DNA of 64,000 nucleotides from Alteriqipengyuania halimionae (GCF_009827575.1 NZ_WTYR01000001.1:2453001-2517000); one strand, 5' to 3'. Numbered from the stretch's first letter, positions 51,515 to 61,560 are shown. Numbers and translations are program-made. The notes: a model not told the origin generated them from the sequence alone.

Positions 51515-53569
51515 ATGCTGGGGAGCGATCTCGAGGACCTGCAAGGAAAGCGCCGCTTCGTCGACCTGCTGCTGACCTTGCCGCGCCCGGCCAAGCGCGC
51601 GATAGCGCTGGCGCTCGACGCGATGCTGTGCGGCATTACCGTCTATCTGGCGTTCTTCCTGCGGCTCGGCGTGCTGGTGAACCCGTTCGTGGGGCCGCCG
51701 CATCCTACGATGGGGGCGATCGCGATCGCCTTGCCGATCTTCGTGACGATGGGCCTGTACCGCGCGATCTTCCGCCATGCCGGGTTCGATGCGCTGGCCA
51801 CGGTCGGCCGCGCGGTCGCGCTCTACGCGATCCCCTATATCGCCATCTATACGGTGATTGGCGTGTACGGCGTCCCGCGCACGATCGGGTTGATTCAGCC
51901 AATCCTGCTATTTCTGTTCGTGGCGGCCTCGCGTCTCCTCGCCCGGGCCTATCTGGGCGAAACCTATCGCGCCTTGTGGACCAGCGAGGAACTGCCCCGG
52001 GTCGTGATCTACGGCGCGGGCCGGGCCGGTCGCCAACTGGCGAGCGCCATTCGCGCAAGCGGCGAGATGCGGTTGGTCGGCTTTATCGACGACGATCCGG
52101 ATCTGTGGCGGTCGACGATCAACGGCACCACCGTATTCTCACCGGCGGAACTGGGAGGGCTGGTCAAGCGCAAGAAGGTGACCGACGTCCTGCTGGCCTT
52201 GCCGTCGGCCTCGCGCCAGCGTCGCGGGGAAATCGTGGCCCAGCTCAAGCCCTTGCAGCTCCATGTCCGGACCTTGCCTGGGGTCATGGACCTTGCGCGC
52301 GGCTCGATTTCGGTCGGCGATCTGCGCGATCTCGAGATCGAGGATCTACTGGGGCGCTCTGCCGTGCCACCGGATCCCGCGCTGATCCGCCGCAACGTCA
52401 CCGGCAAGACCGTGCTGGTGAGCGGCGCAGGCGGTTCGATCGGCAGCGAATTGTGCCGCCAGATTGCAGCCGTCCATCCAGCGCGGCTGATCCTGGTCGA
52501 AAATGCGGAATTCAACCTCTTCTCGATCCATCGTGAACTGACGGGCAGAATGCCCGAATACGATATCGATCCGGCCAGCGTGATCCCGATCCTCGGATCG
52601 GTAATGGACGAGCGGCGGATGGACGAGGTGATCGCCGAATTCGCGCCCGATACCGTGTTTCACGCCGCTGCCTACAAGCATGTCCCGCTGGTCGAACACA
52701 ATGCGACGCAGGGCATCGCCAACAATGTCTTCGGCACGCTGACCCTCGCGCGCGCGGCGCAGCGACATGGAGTGGCCGACTTCACCCTGATCAGCACCGA
52801 CAAGGCGGTCCGTCCTACCAATATCATGGGCACGACCAAGCGGCTGGCGGAGATGGTGCTGCAGGCCTTGGCCCACGAAGGCGGCAAAACGCGCTTCTCG
52901 ATGGTGCGGTTCGGCAATGTGCTGGGATCGAGCGGCTCGGTTGTCCCGGTGTTCCGCGACCAGATCGCCAAGGGTGGTCCGGTCACGATCACCGACGCGA
53001 AGATCACCCGCTATTTCATGACCATTCCCGAGGCCGCGCAACTCGTCTTGCAGGCCGGGGCGATGGCGGGAGGCGGAGAGGTCTTCCTGCTCGACATGGG
53101 CGATCCGGTGCGGATCGTCGATCTGGCGCGCAACATGATCGAATTGTCGGGCCTGACGATGCGTGACGAGGACAATCCCGACGGCGATATCGCGATCGAG
53201 ACGATCGGCCTGCGTCCGGGCGAAAAGATGTACGAAGAGCTGCTGATCGGCGAGGAACCGCTGGAGACCGAGCATTCGCGCATCATGCGCTCGCGCGAGG
53301 ACTTCGTGCCCTGGCAAGAACTGGAACGCGGCCTCGAACGGTTGCGTCGGTCGCTCGAGGACGGCGATGCGGCAAAAGCGCGCGACCTGATCATCGCCCT
53401 CGTACCCGAATTCCAGCCGCAATCTCCACTGGTCGATTGGGTGGCTTGTGAAAAGGCCATCCGCAAAGCGCGGGCTGCGGGTCCGCTACCGTCCGAAGCC
53501 AGCAAGGCAAAGTCGGTCGCCAATGTGACCCCGATCGCAGCTGCCAAACGGCCCGCCACCAAGAGTTAG
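51515..53569 (+). CDS. Membrane-bound UDP-GlcNAc 4,6-dehydratase (WbpM/CapD/WreV type)
   Basis: A 684-residue protein with four N-terminal transmembrane segments (about 25-130), a first Rossmann-like domain (about 145-280, VIYGAGRAGRQLASAI) and a catalytic SDR domain. That domain starts SGAGGSIGSELCRQI (about 310) and holds STDKAVRPTNIMGTTKRLAE (active region with TMGxxK type instead of YxxxK). FGNVLGSSGSVVPVFRDQI follows. This is the architecture of WbpM and FlaA1-long enzymes that make UDP-2-acetamido-2,6-dideoxy-4-keto hexose. ATG at 51515 follows the transferase stop by one base. Confidence 0.93.
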   Translation: MLGSDLEDLQGKRRFVDLLLTLPRPAKRAIALALDAMLCGITVYLAFFLRLGVLVNPFVGPPHPTMGAIAIALPIFVTMGLYRAIFRHAGFDALATVGRAVALYAIPYIAIYTVIGVYGVPRTIGLIQPILLFLFVAASRLLARAYLGETYRALWTSEELPRVVIYGAGRAGRQLASAIRASGEMRLVGFIDDDPDLWRSTINGTTVFSPAELGGLVKRKKVTDVLLALPSASRQRRGEIVAQLKPLQLHVRTLPGVMDLARGSISVGDLRDLEIEDLLGRSAVPPDPALIRRNVTGKTVLVSGAGGSIGSELCRQIAAVHPARLILVENAEFNLFSIHRELTGRMPEYDIDPASVIPILGSVMDERRMDEVIAEFAPDTVFHAAAYKHVPLVEHNATQGIANNVFGTLTLARAAQRHGVADFTLISTDKAVRPTNIMGTTKRLAEMVLQALAHEGGKTRFSMVRFGNVLGSSGSVVPVFRDQIAKGGPVTITDAKITRYFMTIPEAAQLVLQAGAMAGGGEVFLLDMGDPVRIVDLARNMIELSGLTMRDEDNPDGDIAIETIGLRPGEKMYEELLIGEEPLETEHSRIMRSREDFVPWQELERGLERLRRSLEDGDAAKARDLIIALVPEFQPQSPLVDWVACEKAIRKARAAGPLPSEASKAKSVANVTPIAAAKRPATKS

Positions 53570-53588
53570 GGCAAAGCGCCGAGGGGCG

Positions 53589-54470
53589 TCAGGCGCTCTC
53601 GTCCAGCAAGCGGGCGACCGTCTCTTCCAGCGAATCCTGCCAGCGCTGCGCCGAATGCCCGAACGTTTCGGCAAACTTCGTGCTGTCGAGGCGCGAGTTC
53701 GCCGGGCGTGCTGCCTTGGTCGGATAGTCGGAAGACGGGATGCCGCTCACTTCGCAGGTGGGCCCTGCGTGCTTTGCGCTTTCCGCGAAGATCGCACGGG
53801 CGAAATCGGCCCAGTCGGTCGAGCCGGTGCCGCCGAAATGGTAAATCGCATTGGCCCCATGGCCGGGCTCATCTTGCCAGCGATCGGCCACCGCCAGCAC
53901 AGCGTCGGCAATGTCGAGCGCGCTGGTGGGATTGCCGAACTGGTCGTCGACGACGTTGAGCGTGTCGCGGGTTTCGGCGAGGCGCAGCATGGTCTTGACG
54001 AAATTGCCGCCGAACGGGCTGTAGACCCATGCGGTGCGCAGGATCGCATACGTCGCGCCCGATGCGGCGATCGCCTCTTCGCCCGCCAGCTTGGTTTCAC
54101 CGTAGGCACCGATCGGCCCGGTCGCATCGTCTTCGCGCCAAGCGCGTTCGCCGCTGCCGTCGAACACGTAATCGGTCGAGATATGGATCACCGGCGCGCC
54201 GATTTCGGCGGCCGCGCGGCCGATATGTCCGGGGGCGACGCCGTTGATCAGCCGGGCGAGCTCGGGTTCGTCTTCGGCCTGGTCGACTGCGGTGTAGGCG
54301 GCGGCGGAAACGATCAGGTCGGGTTGCTCTTCGGCGATGGTGCGCGCGATTCCAGCCGGGTCGGCGAGATCGAAATCGGGCCGCGCGGCGAAGACCAGTT
54401 CGTGGGCGGCATTCCGCTCGGCCAGCGACCGCGCAACCTGTCCCTCACGTCCGGTGACGAGAATCTTCAT
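53589..54470 (-). CDS. rfbD: dTDP-4-dehydrorhamnose reductase
   Basis: Last step of dTDP-L-rhamnose synthesis, reducing dTDP-4-keto-L-rhamnose with NADPH; 293 residues. N-terminal [13 protein letters not shown], the [12 protein letters not shown] block and [12 protein letters not shown] (YxxxK) mark RmlD. ATG overlaps the rfbB stop by four bases; final gene of the operon, converging on the dehydratase gene with 19 bases between. Confidence 0.96.
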   Translation of the reverse strand: MKILVTGREGQVARSLAERNAAHELVFAARPDFDLADPAGIARTIAEEQPDLIVSAAAYTAVDQAEDEPELARLINGVAPGHIGRAAAEIGAPVIHISTDYVFDGSGERAWREDDATGPIGAYGETKLAGEEAIAASGATYAILRTAWVYSPFGGNFVKTMLRLAETRDTLNVVDDQFGNPTSALDIADAVLAVADRWQDEPGHGANAIYHFGGTGSTDWADFARAIFAESAKHAGPTCEVSGIPSSDYPTKAARPANSRLDSTKFAETFGHSAQRWQDSLEETVARLLDESA

Positions 54471-55540
54471 TCAGAGCCGCCCGGCTTGCTCTCACCCAGC
54501 CGTTCACCGCCATATTTGCCCGAACGGATCGGGCCCCACCACCACTCGTTGTCGAGATACCAGTCGATCGTCTTGGCGAGTCCGCTCTCAAAGCTCTCTT
54601 GCGGAGCCCAGCCGAGCTCGCGCTCGATCTTGCTGGCGTCGATTGCATAGCGCCGGTCGTGGCCGGGGCGGTCGGTGACGAAAGTGATCAGTTCGCGACG
54701 GGACTTTTCGCCTTCGAGCGGCCGCCGCTCGTCCAGCGCATCGCAGATCGCCTCGACCACCTGCAGGTTGGTCCGCTCCTGATTGCCGCCGATATTGTAG
54801 CTCTCGCCCAGGTCGCCGGTGGTCAGCACCGCGATCAGCGCGCGCGCATGATCCTCGACATACAGCCAGTCGCGCACGTTCTCGCCGGTGCCGTATACGG
54901 GCAGCTGCTTTCCATCGAGCGCGTTGAGGATGACCAGCGGGATCAGCTTCTCGGGGAAGTGGTAGGGCCCGTAATTGTTGGAGCAGTTGGAGAGCACCAC
55001 CGGCAGACCGTATGTTTCGTGCCAGGCGCGCACGAAATGGTCGCTCGCCGCCTTCGATGCCGAATAGGGGGAAGACGGCGCGTACGGCGTGTCCTCGGTA
55101 AACAGCGTATCGTCGAAATCGAGATCGCCGAACACTTCGTCGGTCGAGATGTGGTGGAAGCGGAAGTTCGACTTCTTGTCGCCTTCGAGTCCGCGCCAGT
55201 ATTCGAGCGCGGCGTCGAGCAGGCGGAAGGTGCCGACCACATTGGTCTCCACGAACGCGCCCGGCCCGTCGATCGAGCGATCGACATGACTCTCGGCCGC
55301 TAGGTGCATGATCCCGTCGACATCTTCCTCGCGCAGCAGGTTCAGGACGAGTTCGCTATCGAGGATATCGCCTTCGACCAGCCGGTGATTGGTCGCGTTC
55401 TCGATCACCTTGAGGCTTTCGGGATTGCCGGCATAGGTCAGCTTGTCGAAATTGATCACGCGTTTCCCGTCGCGCACCAGCTGGCGCACGACCGCCGAGC
55501 CGATGAAGCCCGCACCGCCGGTGACGAGAATCGTTTCCAT
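54467..55540 (-). CDS. rfbB: dTDP-glucose 4,6-dehydratase
   Basis: Second step of dTDP-L-rhamnose synthesis; 357 residues. Signatures: [50 protein letters not shown] (Asp-Glu catalytic pair) and [37 protein letters not shown] completes the RmlB pattern. Five bases from rfbC. Confidence 0.97.
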   Translation of the reverse strand: METILVTGGAGFIGSAVVRQLVRDGKRVINFDKLTYAGNPESLKVIENATNHRLVEGDILDSELVLNLLREEDVDGIMHLAAESHVDRSIDGPGAFVETNVVGTFRLLDAALEYWRGLEGDKKSNFRFHHISTDEVFGDLDFDDTLFTEDTPYAPSSPYSASKAASDHFVRAWHETYGLPVVLSNCSNNYGPYHFPEKLIPLVILNALDGKQLPVYGTGENVRDWLYVEDHARALIAVLTTGDLGESYNIGGNQERTNLQVVEAICDALDERRPLEGEKSRRELITFVTDRPGHDRRYAIDASKIERELGWAPQESFESGLAKTIDWYLDNEWWWGPIRSGKYGGERLGESKPGGSE

Positions 55541-55545
55541 CAGAC

Positions 55546-56124
55546 TTAACCTTCGAAGGTGAACGGGGAGTCGAAATCGGCGAGAAACGGGGCGACCTCG
55601 TCCTTGTTCGAAAGCGTGGGCTCCACGCCGAACTTCTCTTTGGGATCGGGCCAGTCGATGCCCAGCGCCGGGTCGTTCCAGCGGATCGCGCCCTCATGCT
55701 CCTTCGAATAGGGCCCGCTGACCTTGTAGAGCACTTCGGTGTCGGGCTCGATCGTCATGAAGCAATGCGCAAACCCGATCGGCACCAGCAGTTGGTTCCA
55801 CTTCTCCGCCGACAGCTCCACGCCGACCCATTTGCCATAGGTCGGCGATCCCTTGCGGATATCGACCGCGACATCGTAGATCGCTCCGCGCAGCACGCGT
55901 ACCAGCTTGTCCTGCCCCACCGGCGGGACCTGGAAATGCAGCCCGCGCACCGTGCCGACGGCGGCGGAGAAGGACTGGTTGTCCTGGATCCAGTCGATGT
56001 CGATGCCAGCGTCTTCGAAGGCGGAGCGCTTGAAAACTTCGGAAAAGAAGCCGCGATGGTCGCCGTATTTGGGTGGGCGGACTTCGATCACCTCGGGAAT
56101 GGCGTGGCGGATGAATTCGGTCAT
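55546..56124 (-). CDS. rfbC: dTDP-4-dehydrorhamnose 3,5-epimerase
   Basis: Third step of dTDP-L-rhamnose synthesis; 192 residues in the cupin fold. Contains [29 protein letters not shown] (catalytic His) and [20 protein letters not shown] with the conserved AHCF. Overlaps rfbA stop by four bases. Confidence 0.97.
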   Translation of the reverse strand: MTEFIRHAIPEVIEVRPPKYGDHRGFFSEVFKRSAFEDAGIDIDWIQDNQSFSAAVGTVRGLHFQVPPVGQDKLVRVLRGAIYDVAVDIRKGSPTYGKWVGVELSAEKWNQLLVPIGFAHCFMTIEPDTEVLYKVSGPYSKEHEGAIRWNDPALGIDWPDPKEKFGVEPTLSNKDEVAPFLADFDSPFTFEG

Positions 56125-57002
56125 GCCGGGTTCTCCACGATCCGCTTGAGATAGGCGCCATAGCCGGTCTTGCCCATCATAGCGCTGCGTTCGAGCACCG
56201 TGTCGGCCTCGAGCCAGCCCTGGCGGAAGGCGATTTCCTCTGGGCAGGCGATCTTGATGCCGGTGCGATGCTCGAGCGTGCGCACGAAGCTGGAGGCTTC
56301 GTGGAGGCTTTCATGCGTGCCGGTGTCGAGCCAGGCATAGCCGCGACCCAGGCGCGTGATGTGCAGGTCGCCGCGCTCCATATAGGCGCGATTGACGTCG
56401 GTGATCTCCAGCTCACCTCGCGCGCTGGGTTTCACGTCCTTCGCGATCGCGGTCACGTCCTTGTCGTAGAAATAGAGGCCCGTAACCGCCCAGTTCGACT
56501 TGGGGTTGGCGGGCTTTTCCTCGATGCTGGTGGCCTTGCCGGTTTCGGGATCGAAAGCGGCGACGCCATAGCGTTCCGGATCGTCGACATGATAGGCGAA
56601 GACGTTCGCCCCGCCCGCCGCAGCTTCGGCGGCCGCGGCGCGGCATTTCTCGCCCATTTTCTCGCCATGATAGATATTGTCGCCCAGGATCAGCGCGCTC
56701 GGCTGGCCATTGACGAAATCCGCGCCGATGATGAAGGCTTCGGCAAGCCCGTTGGGCTCGGGCTGGACAGCATAGCTCAGATCGACGCCGAAGGCCGAAC
56801 CGTCACCCAGCAATTGCTCGAACATCGGGAGGTCGCGCGGGGTCGAAATAACCAGGATTTCTCGGATCCCCGCCAGCATCAGCACGCTGAGCGGGTAGTA
56901 GATCATGGGTTTGTCGAACACCGGCAGAAGCTGCTTCGAGAGAGCCATGGTCGCCGGGTAAAGCCGGGTGCCGCTGCCACCGGCGAGAATGATGCCCTTC
57001 AC
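56121..57002 (-). CDS. rfbA: Glucose-1-phosphate thymidylyltransferase
   Basis: First step of dTDP-L-rhamnose synthesis; 293 residues. Contains [54 protein letters not shown] and [13 protein letters not shown], all RmlA. Start is GTG with GAGGA seven bases upstream. First gene of the rfbACBD operon; its promoter must lie in the 222-base gap to fabI, where I see no further gene. Confidence 0.97.
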   Translation of the reverse strand: MKGIILAGGSGTRLYPATMALSKQLLPVFDKPMIYYPLSVLMLAGIREILVISTPRDLPMFEQLLGDGSAFGVDLSYAVQPEPNGLAEAFIIGADFVNGQPSALILGDNIYHGEKMGEKCRAAAAEAAAGGANVFAYHVDDPERYGVAAFDPETGKATSIEEKPANPKSNWAVTGLYFYDKDVTAIAKDVKPSARGELEITDVNRAYMERGDLHITRLGRGYAWLDTGTHESLHEASSFVRTLEHRTGIKIACPEEIAFRQGWLEADTVLERSAMMGKTGYGAYLKRIVENPA

Positions 57003-57225
57003 AGATATTTCCTCATGCGCGCAATGGAATGCGCCGAACGCCGCCGCCCTATCAAGGGCGCAAACGCGTGTCACCCCTTGCGCTCGCCCTGCGTTCAGCG
57101 CCCCATCAGCAGCAGGCCGAAATGCCGAGCAATGCGACGATTGCTCGCCCGTTCACGTTCGACAGAGCGACGCTGACGGTCGCGCCAAGCGGTCGAGCTT
57201 TCGCGCATGCGTTACTGAGGCAGGC

Positions 57226-58032
57226 TCAGTCGAGCGCGATATCGGGCGCGTCGACCTGCTTCATGCCGACGGTGTGGTAGCCCGCATCGACGTGGTGCAC
57301 TTCGCCGGTCACGCCCGACGAGAGATCCGACAGCAGATAAAGCCCCGCGCCGCCGACATCGTCGATCGTAACGTTGCGCCGCAAAGGCGAATTGAGTTCG
57401 TTCCATTTGAGGATGTAGCGGAAATCGCCGATCCCGCTCGCCGCCAACGTCTTGATCGGGCCCGCGCTGATCGCGTTGACGCGGATGTTGTCGGGGCCGA
57501 GATCGTTGGCGAGGTAATGCACGCTGGTTTCGAGTGCGGCCTTGGCCACGCCCATCACGTTGTAATGCGGCACCACCTTTTCGGCGCCGTAATAGGACAG
57601 CGTCAGGATCGATCCGCCTTCCTTCATCAGCGGATAGGCGCGCTTGGACGCCGCGACGAGGCTATAGGCGGAGATGTTCATCGTCATCAGGAAATTGTCG
57701 AGGCTGGTGTCGACATACTTCCCGCGCAGCTCGCTCTTGTCCGAAAAGCCGATCGCGTGGACGAGGAAGTCAAGCTTGCCCCAGCGCTGCTGGATCTCGG
57801 CGAAGGTCGCATCGAGCGCATCCATGTCCGAGACATCGCATTCGACCAAGAAATCGCTGTCCAATTGCGCTGCCAGCGGGCCGACGCGCTTCTTGAGCGC
57901 TTCGCCCTGATAGGAAAACGCCATTTCGGCGCCCTGTTCGTGCAATTGCTTGGCGATGCCCCAGGCCAGCGACTTGTCGTTGGCGAGGCCCATGATGAGC
58001 CCCTTCTTGCCGGCCATCAATCCGCTCATCAT
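57226..58032 (-). CDS. fabI: Enoyl-ACP reductase (NADH), FabI
   Basis: Reduces trans-2-enoyl-ACP in fatty acid elongation; 268 residues. Atypical SDR with GLANDKSLAWGIAKQLHEQG, HAIGFSDKSEL, the active site SYYGAEKVVPHYNVMGVAKAALE (Y-x6-K) and AISAGPIKTLAASGI. Typical FabI length. Start ATG overlaps the stop of the YihY/BrkB gene by three bases; a second ATG follows directly. Target site of triclosan-type inhibitors in the family. Confidence 0.96.
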   Translation of the reverse strand: MMSGLMAGKKGLIMGLANDKSLAWGIAKQLHEQGAEMAFSYQGEALKKRVGPLAAQLDSDFLVECDVSDMDALDATFAEIQQRWGKLDFLVHAIGFSDKSELRGKYVDTSLDNFLMTMNISAYSLVAASKRAYPLMKEGGSILTLSYYGAEKVVPHYNVMGVAKAALETSVHYLANDLGPDNIRVNAISAGPIKTLAASGIGDFRYILKWNELNSPLRRNVTIDDVGGAGLYLLSDLSSGVTGEVHHVDAGYHTVGMKQVDAPDIALD

Positions 58033-59084
58033 TCTTCCCTTTCGTCTTCGTCTTCTTTGTGCGCCGCGCGCTCTTTCGCTTCGCGTTCGCGATCGTCTGC
58101 CCGCCCCAAGTGGTTTTCAGCTTCCTCGGGTGTCTCGGCAAGCGCGGCGTTGAGCTCGGCGCCGATAACCACCCCTAGTCCGACGAGCCAGAAAAAGAAA
58201 AGCACGATCATCACGCCTGCCAGGCTGCCATAGGTGAGATCGTAGCTGAAGAAAGAGCGGATCACCGCGGGCAGGGCGAGGGTCACCGTAGCCCACCACA
58301 CGGTGACGAACAGGGCGCCCGGCCATTTCGGATAGCGGCGCGCGCGATAATGGCTCGGCGTCAGCGCATAGAACAGCATGTAGAGCGACCCGAACAGCAC
58401 GAAAGCGGGCGCGATCCGCGACAGGGCAAGATCGGACAGCACGTTTTCGAGCCCCGGCAGGTAGGCCGCGATCACTTCCTGCGCGGCGCCGATGGCGACT
58501 TGCACGAACAGCGACAGCATGATCAGCAACACCGCGATCACGATGATCCCGGTGGTGAACAGGCGATAGCGCCAGAAGGCCACGGCCGGCTCGGTCCCGT
58601 AAGCGCGGCGCAGGATGTCGCGGATGGTCTCGATCAGGCTGCCGACCGTCCACAGGCCCACGAACCCGCCGGCCCATAGCAGCCACCCGCTGCGCGCATC
58701 GATGATGTCGAACGCGACCGGGCCGACGGCATCGGCCACCGGCTTGGGCAGGGTAACGAGAATGGTGACGATCGCGGCGGCGCGGTCTTCGGCTTCACCG
58801 AAGGCGTTGAAGATTGCGGTCGCGGTGACGAAGAACGGAAACAGCGCGACGATCGAGAGATAGGCGAGGTTGCCGGCATGAATCATGCCGTCGTTCCAGG
58901 CCCCAGCCCCGACCCGCTTGAGCACCTGGAAGAAGCGCGTGCCGGGGCCGATCCGCTGCCGCACGCGATAGCGCAAGGCCTCCTTGCGGCGGCCTTCGGG
59001 CGTCAAATTGGGCGGTGGGCGCTTTTCGGGCGGAGGAAGCGCCTTGGCCTCTCCCTCGACCAGTTCGGTAGCCTTGGCCGCCAT
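58029..59084 (-). CDS. YihY/virulence factor BrkB family membrane protein
   Basis: A 351-residue inner-membrane protein with about six transmembrane segments (about 70-300). Family hallmarks are GAGAWNDGMIHAGNLAYLSIVALFPFFV, WATVTLALP and YGSLAGVMIVLFFFWLVGLGVVIGAELNAAL. The C-terminal 50 residues are highly charged (Glu/Lys/Arg). Function unproven; the family was once called RNase BN in error. One-base overlap with the upstream J-protein gene and overlap with fabI suggest a single transcript. Confidence 0.93.
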   Translation of the reverse strand: MAAKATELVEGEAKALPPPEKRPPPNLTPEGRRKEALRYRVRQRIGPGTRFFQVLKRVGAGAWNDGMIHAGNLAYLSIVALFPFFVTATAIFNAFGEAEDRAAAIVTILVTLPKPVADAVGPVAFDIIDARSGWLLWAGGFVGLWTVGSLIETIRDILRRAYGTEPAVAFWRYRLFTTGIIVIAVLLIMLSLFVQVAIGAAQEVIAAYLPGLENVLSDLALSRIAPAFVLFGSLYMLFYALTPSHYRARRYPKWPGALFVTVWWATVTLALPAVIRSFFSYDLTYGSLAGVMIVLFFFWLVGLGVVIGAELNAALAETPEEAENHLGRADDREREAKERAAHKEDEDEREE

Positions 59085-60055
59085 TATCCCGTCAGATCGG
59101 CGCGATGATCGGTCGAATCGGTCCAGCCTTCGAGCTTGGCGGCGAGGTCGTCGACATTGTCGGGCAGCTGGATTTTCAGCGTCGCCAACTGGTCGCCGCG
59201 TCCGCCGGATTTTTTCGACCAGCCCTTGCCGCTCAACCGCATGGTGGTGCCGCCCGACATGCCGGGCTTGATCGTCAGCATGACGGCACCATCGACGGTC
59301 GGAACCCGAACCTTGGCTCCGCGCACCGCTTCATCGACGCCAATCGGCACGTCGAGGCGGATATTGTCGCCGTCGCGGCGGAAATTTGCGTGGCTGTCGA
59401 CCGCGATCTCGACGATTCCGTCGCCCGCGCCGCCGGGGCCTTGCTCGCCCTTGCCCTTGAGACGCATCGTAGTGCCGTTCTCGACCCCGGCGGGCAGCTT
59501 GAGGTCGATCGTCTTGCCGTCGGCCAGCGTGATCCGCTGGTCCTTGCGCGTCGCGGCATCGGTGAAGGGGACGCGCAGGCGATACTTGATATCGGCCCCC
59601 TTGCTCGGGGGCGCGGAACGGCGACCGAAATTACCGCCTCTGGCGCCGCCCATGCCCGCACGGGGGTCGGGTCCGCCGCGGCGACCGAACAGGCCTTCGA
59701 AAAGATCGCCGAGATCGACTTCCTCGCCGCCACCACCGCTGAAGCCGCCGAAATCTTCGGGACGGAATCCGCCTTGGCCACCGCCCGGACGCGCGCCACC
59801 GCCGAAGCCGCCGGCTCCGAACGGCGATTTGGGATTGCCGTCGATGTCGATCTGCCCGGAATCGTACTGGGCCCGCTTCTCCTTGTCGGACAGCAGGTCG
59901 TACGCCTTCGTCGCATCGGAGAACTTGTCCGCCGCCTGCGGATTGTCCTTGTTGCGGTCGGGGTGGAGCTCTTTCGCAAGCTTGCGATAGGCGCTCTTGA
60001 TTTCCTTCTCGCTCGCCGAGCGGGGTACACCGAGGATCGCATAAGGGTCAGCCAT
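59084..60055 (-). CDS. CbpA-like DnaJ-class co-chaperone
   Basis: J-domain protein of 323 residues that would stimulate DnaK. J domain at about 1-70 with HPDRNK, a Gly/Phe-rich linker (about 78-150) and a C-terminal DnaJ substrate-binding domain (about 155-315). The zinc-finger CxxCxGxG repeats of DnaJ are absent, so this is the CbpA/type II form. Starts with [26 protein letters not shown]. Ends one base into the YihY/BrkB gene. Confidence 0.93.
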   Translation of the reverse strand: MADPYAILGVPRSASEKEIKSAYRKLAKELHPDRNKDNPQAADKFSDATKAYDLLSDKEKRAQYDSGQIDIDGNPKSPFGAGGFGGGARPGGGQGGFRPEDFGGFSGGGGEEVDLGDLFEGLFGRRGGPDPRAGMGGARGGNFGRRSAPPSKGADIKYRLRVPFTDAATRKDQRITLADGKTIDLKLPAGVENGTTMRLKGKGEQGPGGAGDGIVEIAVDSHANFRRDGDNIRLDVPIGVDEAVRGAKVRVPTVDGAVMLTIKPGMSGGTTMRLSGKGWSKKSGGRGDQLATLKIQLPDNVDDLAAKLEGWTDSTDHRADLTG

Positions 60056-60113
60056 GTGGGTTAGCTAGGTAAACCACCGATGGACTGCAAGTTTCCCGGA
60101 CGCCTAACCGCGA

Positions 60114-60419
60114 TCACTCGTCGAACAGCAAGCCGCGCATCCGGTCGAGATATTCGATCCAGGCGTCCCGGCCCGCTTCGCTCAAATGGACGGTGGTGAG
60201 CGGGCGTTTGTCCCGGAATTGCTTTTCGAGACGGACGTAACCCGCCTGTTCGAGCTTGCTGAGATGGGTCGAGAGGTTGCCGTCGGTCACGCCGGTCTTC
60301 TCGCGCAGCGTGGCGAAATCGGCGGCTTCGGCACCGGAGAGATACGCCATGATCGCCAGCCGCACCCGCCCGTGGATGAGATCGTCGATCCTGCGATAGT
60401 CGTGCGGGGGCTCAGCCAC
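60114..60419 (-). CDS. Winged-helix transcriptional regulator
   Basis: A 101-residue DNA-binding protein with the winged-helix core IDDLIHGRVRLAIMAYLSG, FATLREKTGVTDGNLSTHLSKLEQAGYVRLEK and TTVHLSEAGRDAW. This is close to the HTH_27 or ArsR/MarR-like group of short regulators paired with membrane proteins. GTG start lies inside the end of the membrane protein gene (eight-base overlap), so translation is coupled. It is the last gene of a three-gene operon whose promoter has a palindromic operator; autoregulation is likely. Confidence 0.85.
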   Translation of the reverse strand: MAEPPHDYRRIDDLIHGRVRLAIMAYLSGAEAADFATLREKTGVTDGNLSTHLSKLEQAGYVRLEKQFRDKRPLTTVHLSEAGRDAWIEYLDRMRGLLFDE

Positions 60420-61062
60420 GATCGCGCTCGCGCCGGAGCAGCAGCATGCCGGGAACCACCGACACCACGATCCCGCCCAATGCGGTGGCGAACAATTGCC
60501 ACGCCGTTCCGGCCAGCAATGTCGTGGCGACCAGGAAGGCGATCGACAGCACGGCGAAGGGGCGCAGCGTATCCGAATGCGCGGCCGTGGCGCTTGCCGC
60601 CATGGCGATCGCATAGACCCCGAACACGACCGGAGGCATCAGGACGAACAGCCGGAAACCGGTATCGTCCCCGCGCGACAGGGCAAGATAGGCGTAAGCA
60701 AGGATCGCGAGCGCCAGCGTGCCGAGCGTCGCGCCCGCCACTTGCCACACCTGCCGTTCGACCAGCGCTGCGGTGGTTGCAGGAGCCGGCCGATCCTCGC
60801 TCGCGCGAGCAGCCCGGGCGACGAGGCCGGTTGCGCTCATGATGACGAGCCACACTGCGGCGATCGACCACAGGGGCCACGCCAGCACGCGCATTCCGAT
60901 CAAGGCGTGGAGCATGGCGGCCAAGGCGATGGCGACGCCGTAGAGCACGAGTTCGCGGCCGCCGAGCAGGGGGCGGATGCGCCCCTCCTCGGCCAGTGCG
61001 CGCAGCCGGGCGAGATCGTCATGCGCGATCGGATTCGCCGGCGAGGAGAGGGTATCGGTCAT
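60412..61062 (-). CDS. Integral membrane protein of unknown function
   Basis: A 216-residue protein with about five hydrophobic segments (about 38-55, 61-80, 108-128, 140-160, 170-208). It has a short cytoplasmic N-terminus beginning MTDTLSSPANPIAHDDLARL. No catalytic motif is visible. Membrane proteins coupled to a downstream winged-helix regulator are common in sphingomonads and may act as sensor or partner. One base after the DUF2141 gene stop. Confidence 0.8.
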   Translation of the reverse strand: MTDTLSSPANPIAHDDLARLRALAEEGRIRPLLGGRELVLYGVAIALAAMLHALIGMRVLAWPLWSIAAVWLVIMSATGLVARAARASEDRPAPATTAALVERQVWQVAGATLGTLALAILAYAYLALSRGDDTGFRLFVLMPPVVFGVYAIAMAASATAAHSDTLRPFAVLSIAFLVATTLLAGTAWQLFATALGGIVVSVVPGMLLLRRERDRG

Positions 61063-61063
61063 C

Positions 61064-61501
61064 CTATCGCTCCTGAGCGGGGTAAATCATGGTTTCGCGA
61101 ACACGAGCGGTGCCCTGGCCGACGGTGAAGCTTTGCTCGGCGAAGACCGGTTCACCGCGCAATTGCGCGCCGCCGACCATCGCCCAGCCATCGAGCGGGC
61201 CACGCGATCCCATGGTGAATTGTCCGTCCCGGTCGATATCGTGCCAGGCGGTAAACGAATACGCCCCTTCGGGCACGTCGGTAAAGCGCACGGTCACCGT
61301 GCCGGCTTGCGGATCGTCGATGATTTCTCCGACGATCCCCTCTTCTTTCAGGAACTGCTCCTCGGTCTGCAGCGACACATAAAGGGTACCCGCTTCGCCG
61401 CGCACTTCGTCGAGGACGATCTCGACGTCGCCGGCCAAGGCGGGGGATGTGGCGATCGCGCCGATCAGGGCAGTGGTGATGGCAGTGGATTTGAGCAACA
61501 T
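61064..61501 (-). CDS. DUF2141 family exported protein
   Basis: A 145-residue protein with a signal peptide (about 1-21, TTALIGAIATSPALA) and a beta-rich mature domain carrying VRFTDVPEGAYSFTAWHDIDRDGQF, the DUF2141 hallmark with a DxDxDG-like calcium-type loop. No function is established for the family. Perfect SD AAAGGAGG five bases before the ATG. First gene of an operon with the membrane protein and the winged-helix regulator. Confidence 0.88.
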   Translation of the reverse strand: MLLKSTAITTALIGAIATSPALAGDVEIVLDEVRGEAGTLYVSLQTEEQFLKEEGIVGEIIDDPQAGTVTVRFTDVPEGAYSFTAWHDIDRDGQFTMGSRGPLDGWAMVGGAQLRGEPVFAEQSFTVGQGTARVRETMIYPAQER

Positions 61502-61528
61502 GCAAGCCTCCTTTGTTGATTTGCGAAT

Positions 61529-61560
61529 CACTTTGTAATGCAAAGTGCACGCTGTGTCAA
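61529..61560 (-). promoter_or_regulatory. Promoter with overlapping palindromic operator for the DUF2141 operon
   Basis: On the minus strand, TTGACA (61560-61555) and TACAAA (61537-61532) are separated by 17 bases, a good sigma-70 promoter. The perfect inverted repeat CACTTTG-N5-CAAAGTG (61529-61547) covers the -10 element, so a dimeric protein bound there would block polymerase. The operon's own winged-helix regulator is the obvious candidate. The predicted leader to the ATG is about 25 bases. Confidence 0.7.

Noticed and set aside
53575-53597. Inverted repeat AGCGCC/GGCGCT between convergent genes as a terminator
   Set aside because: Only a 6-bp stem with a long loop and no T run on either strand.
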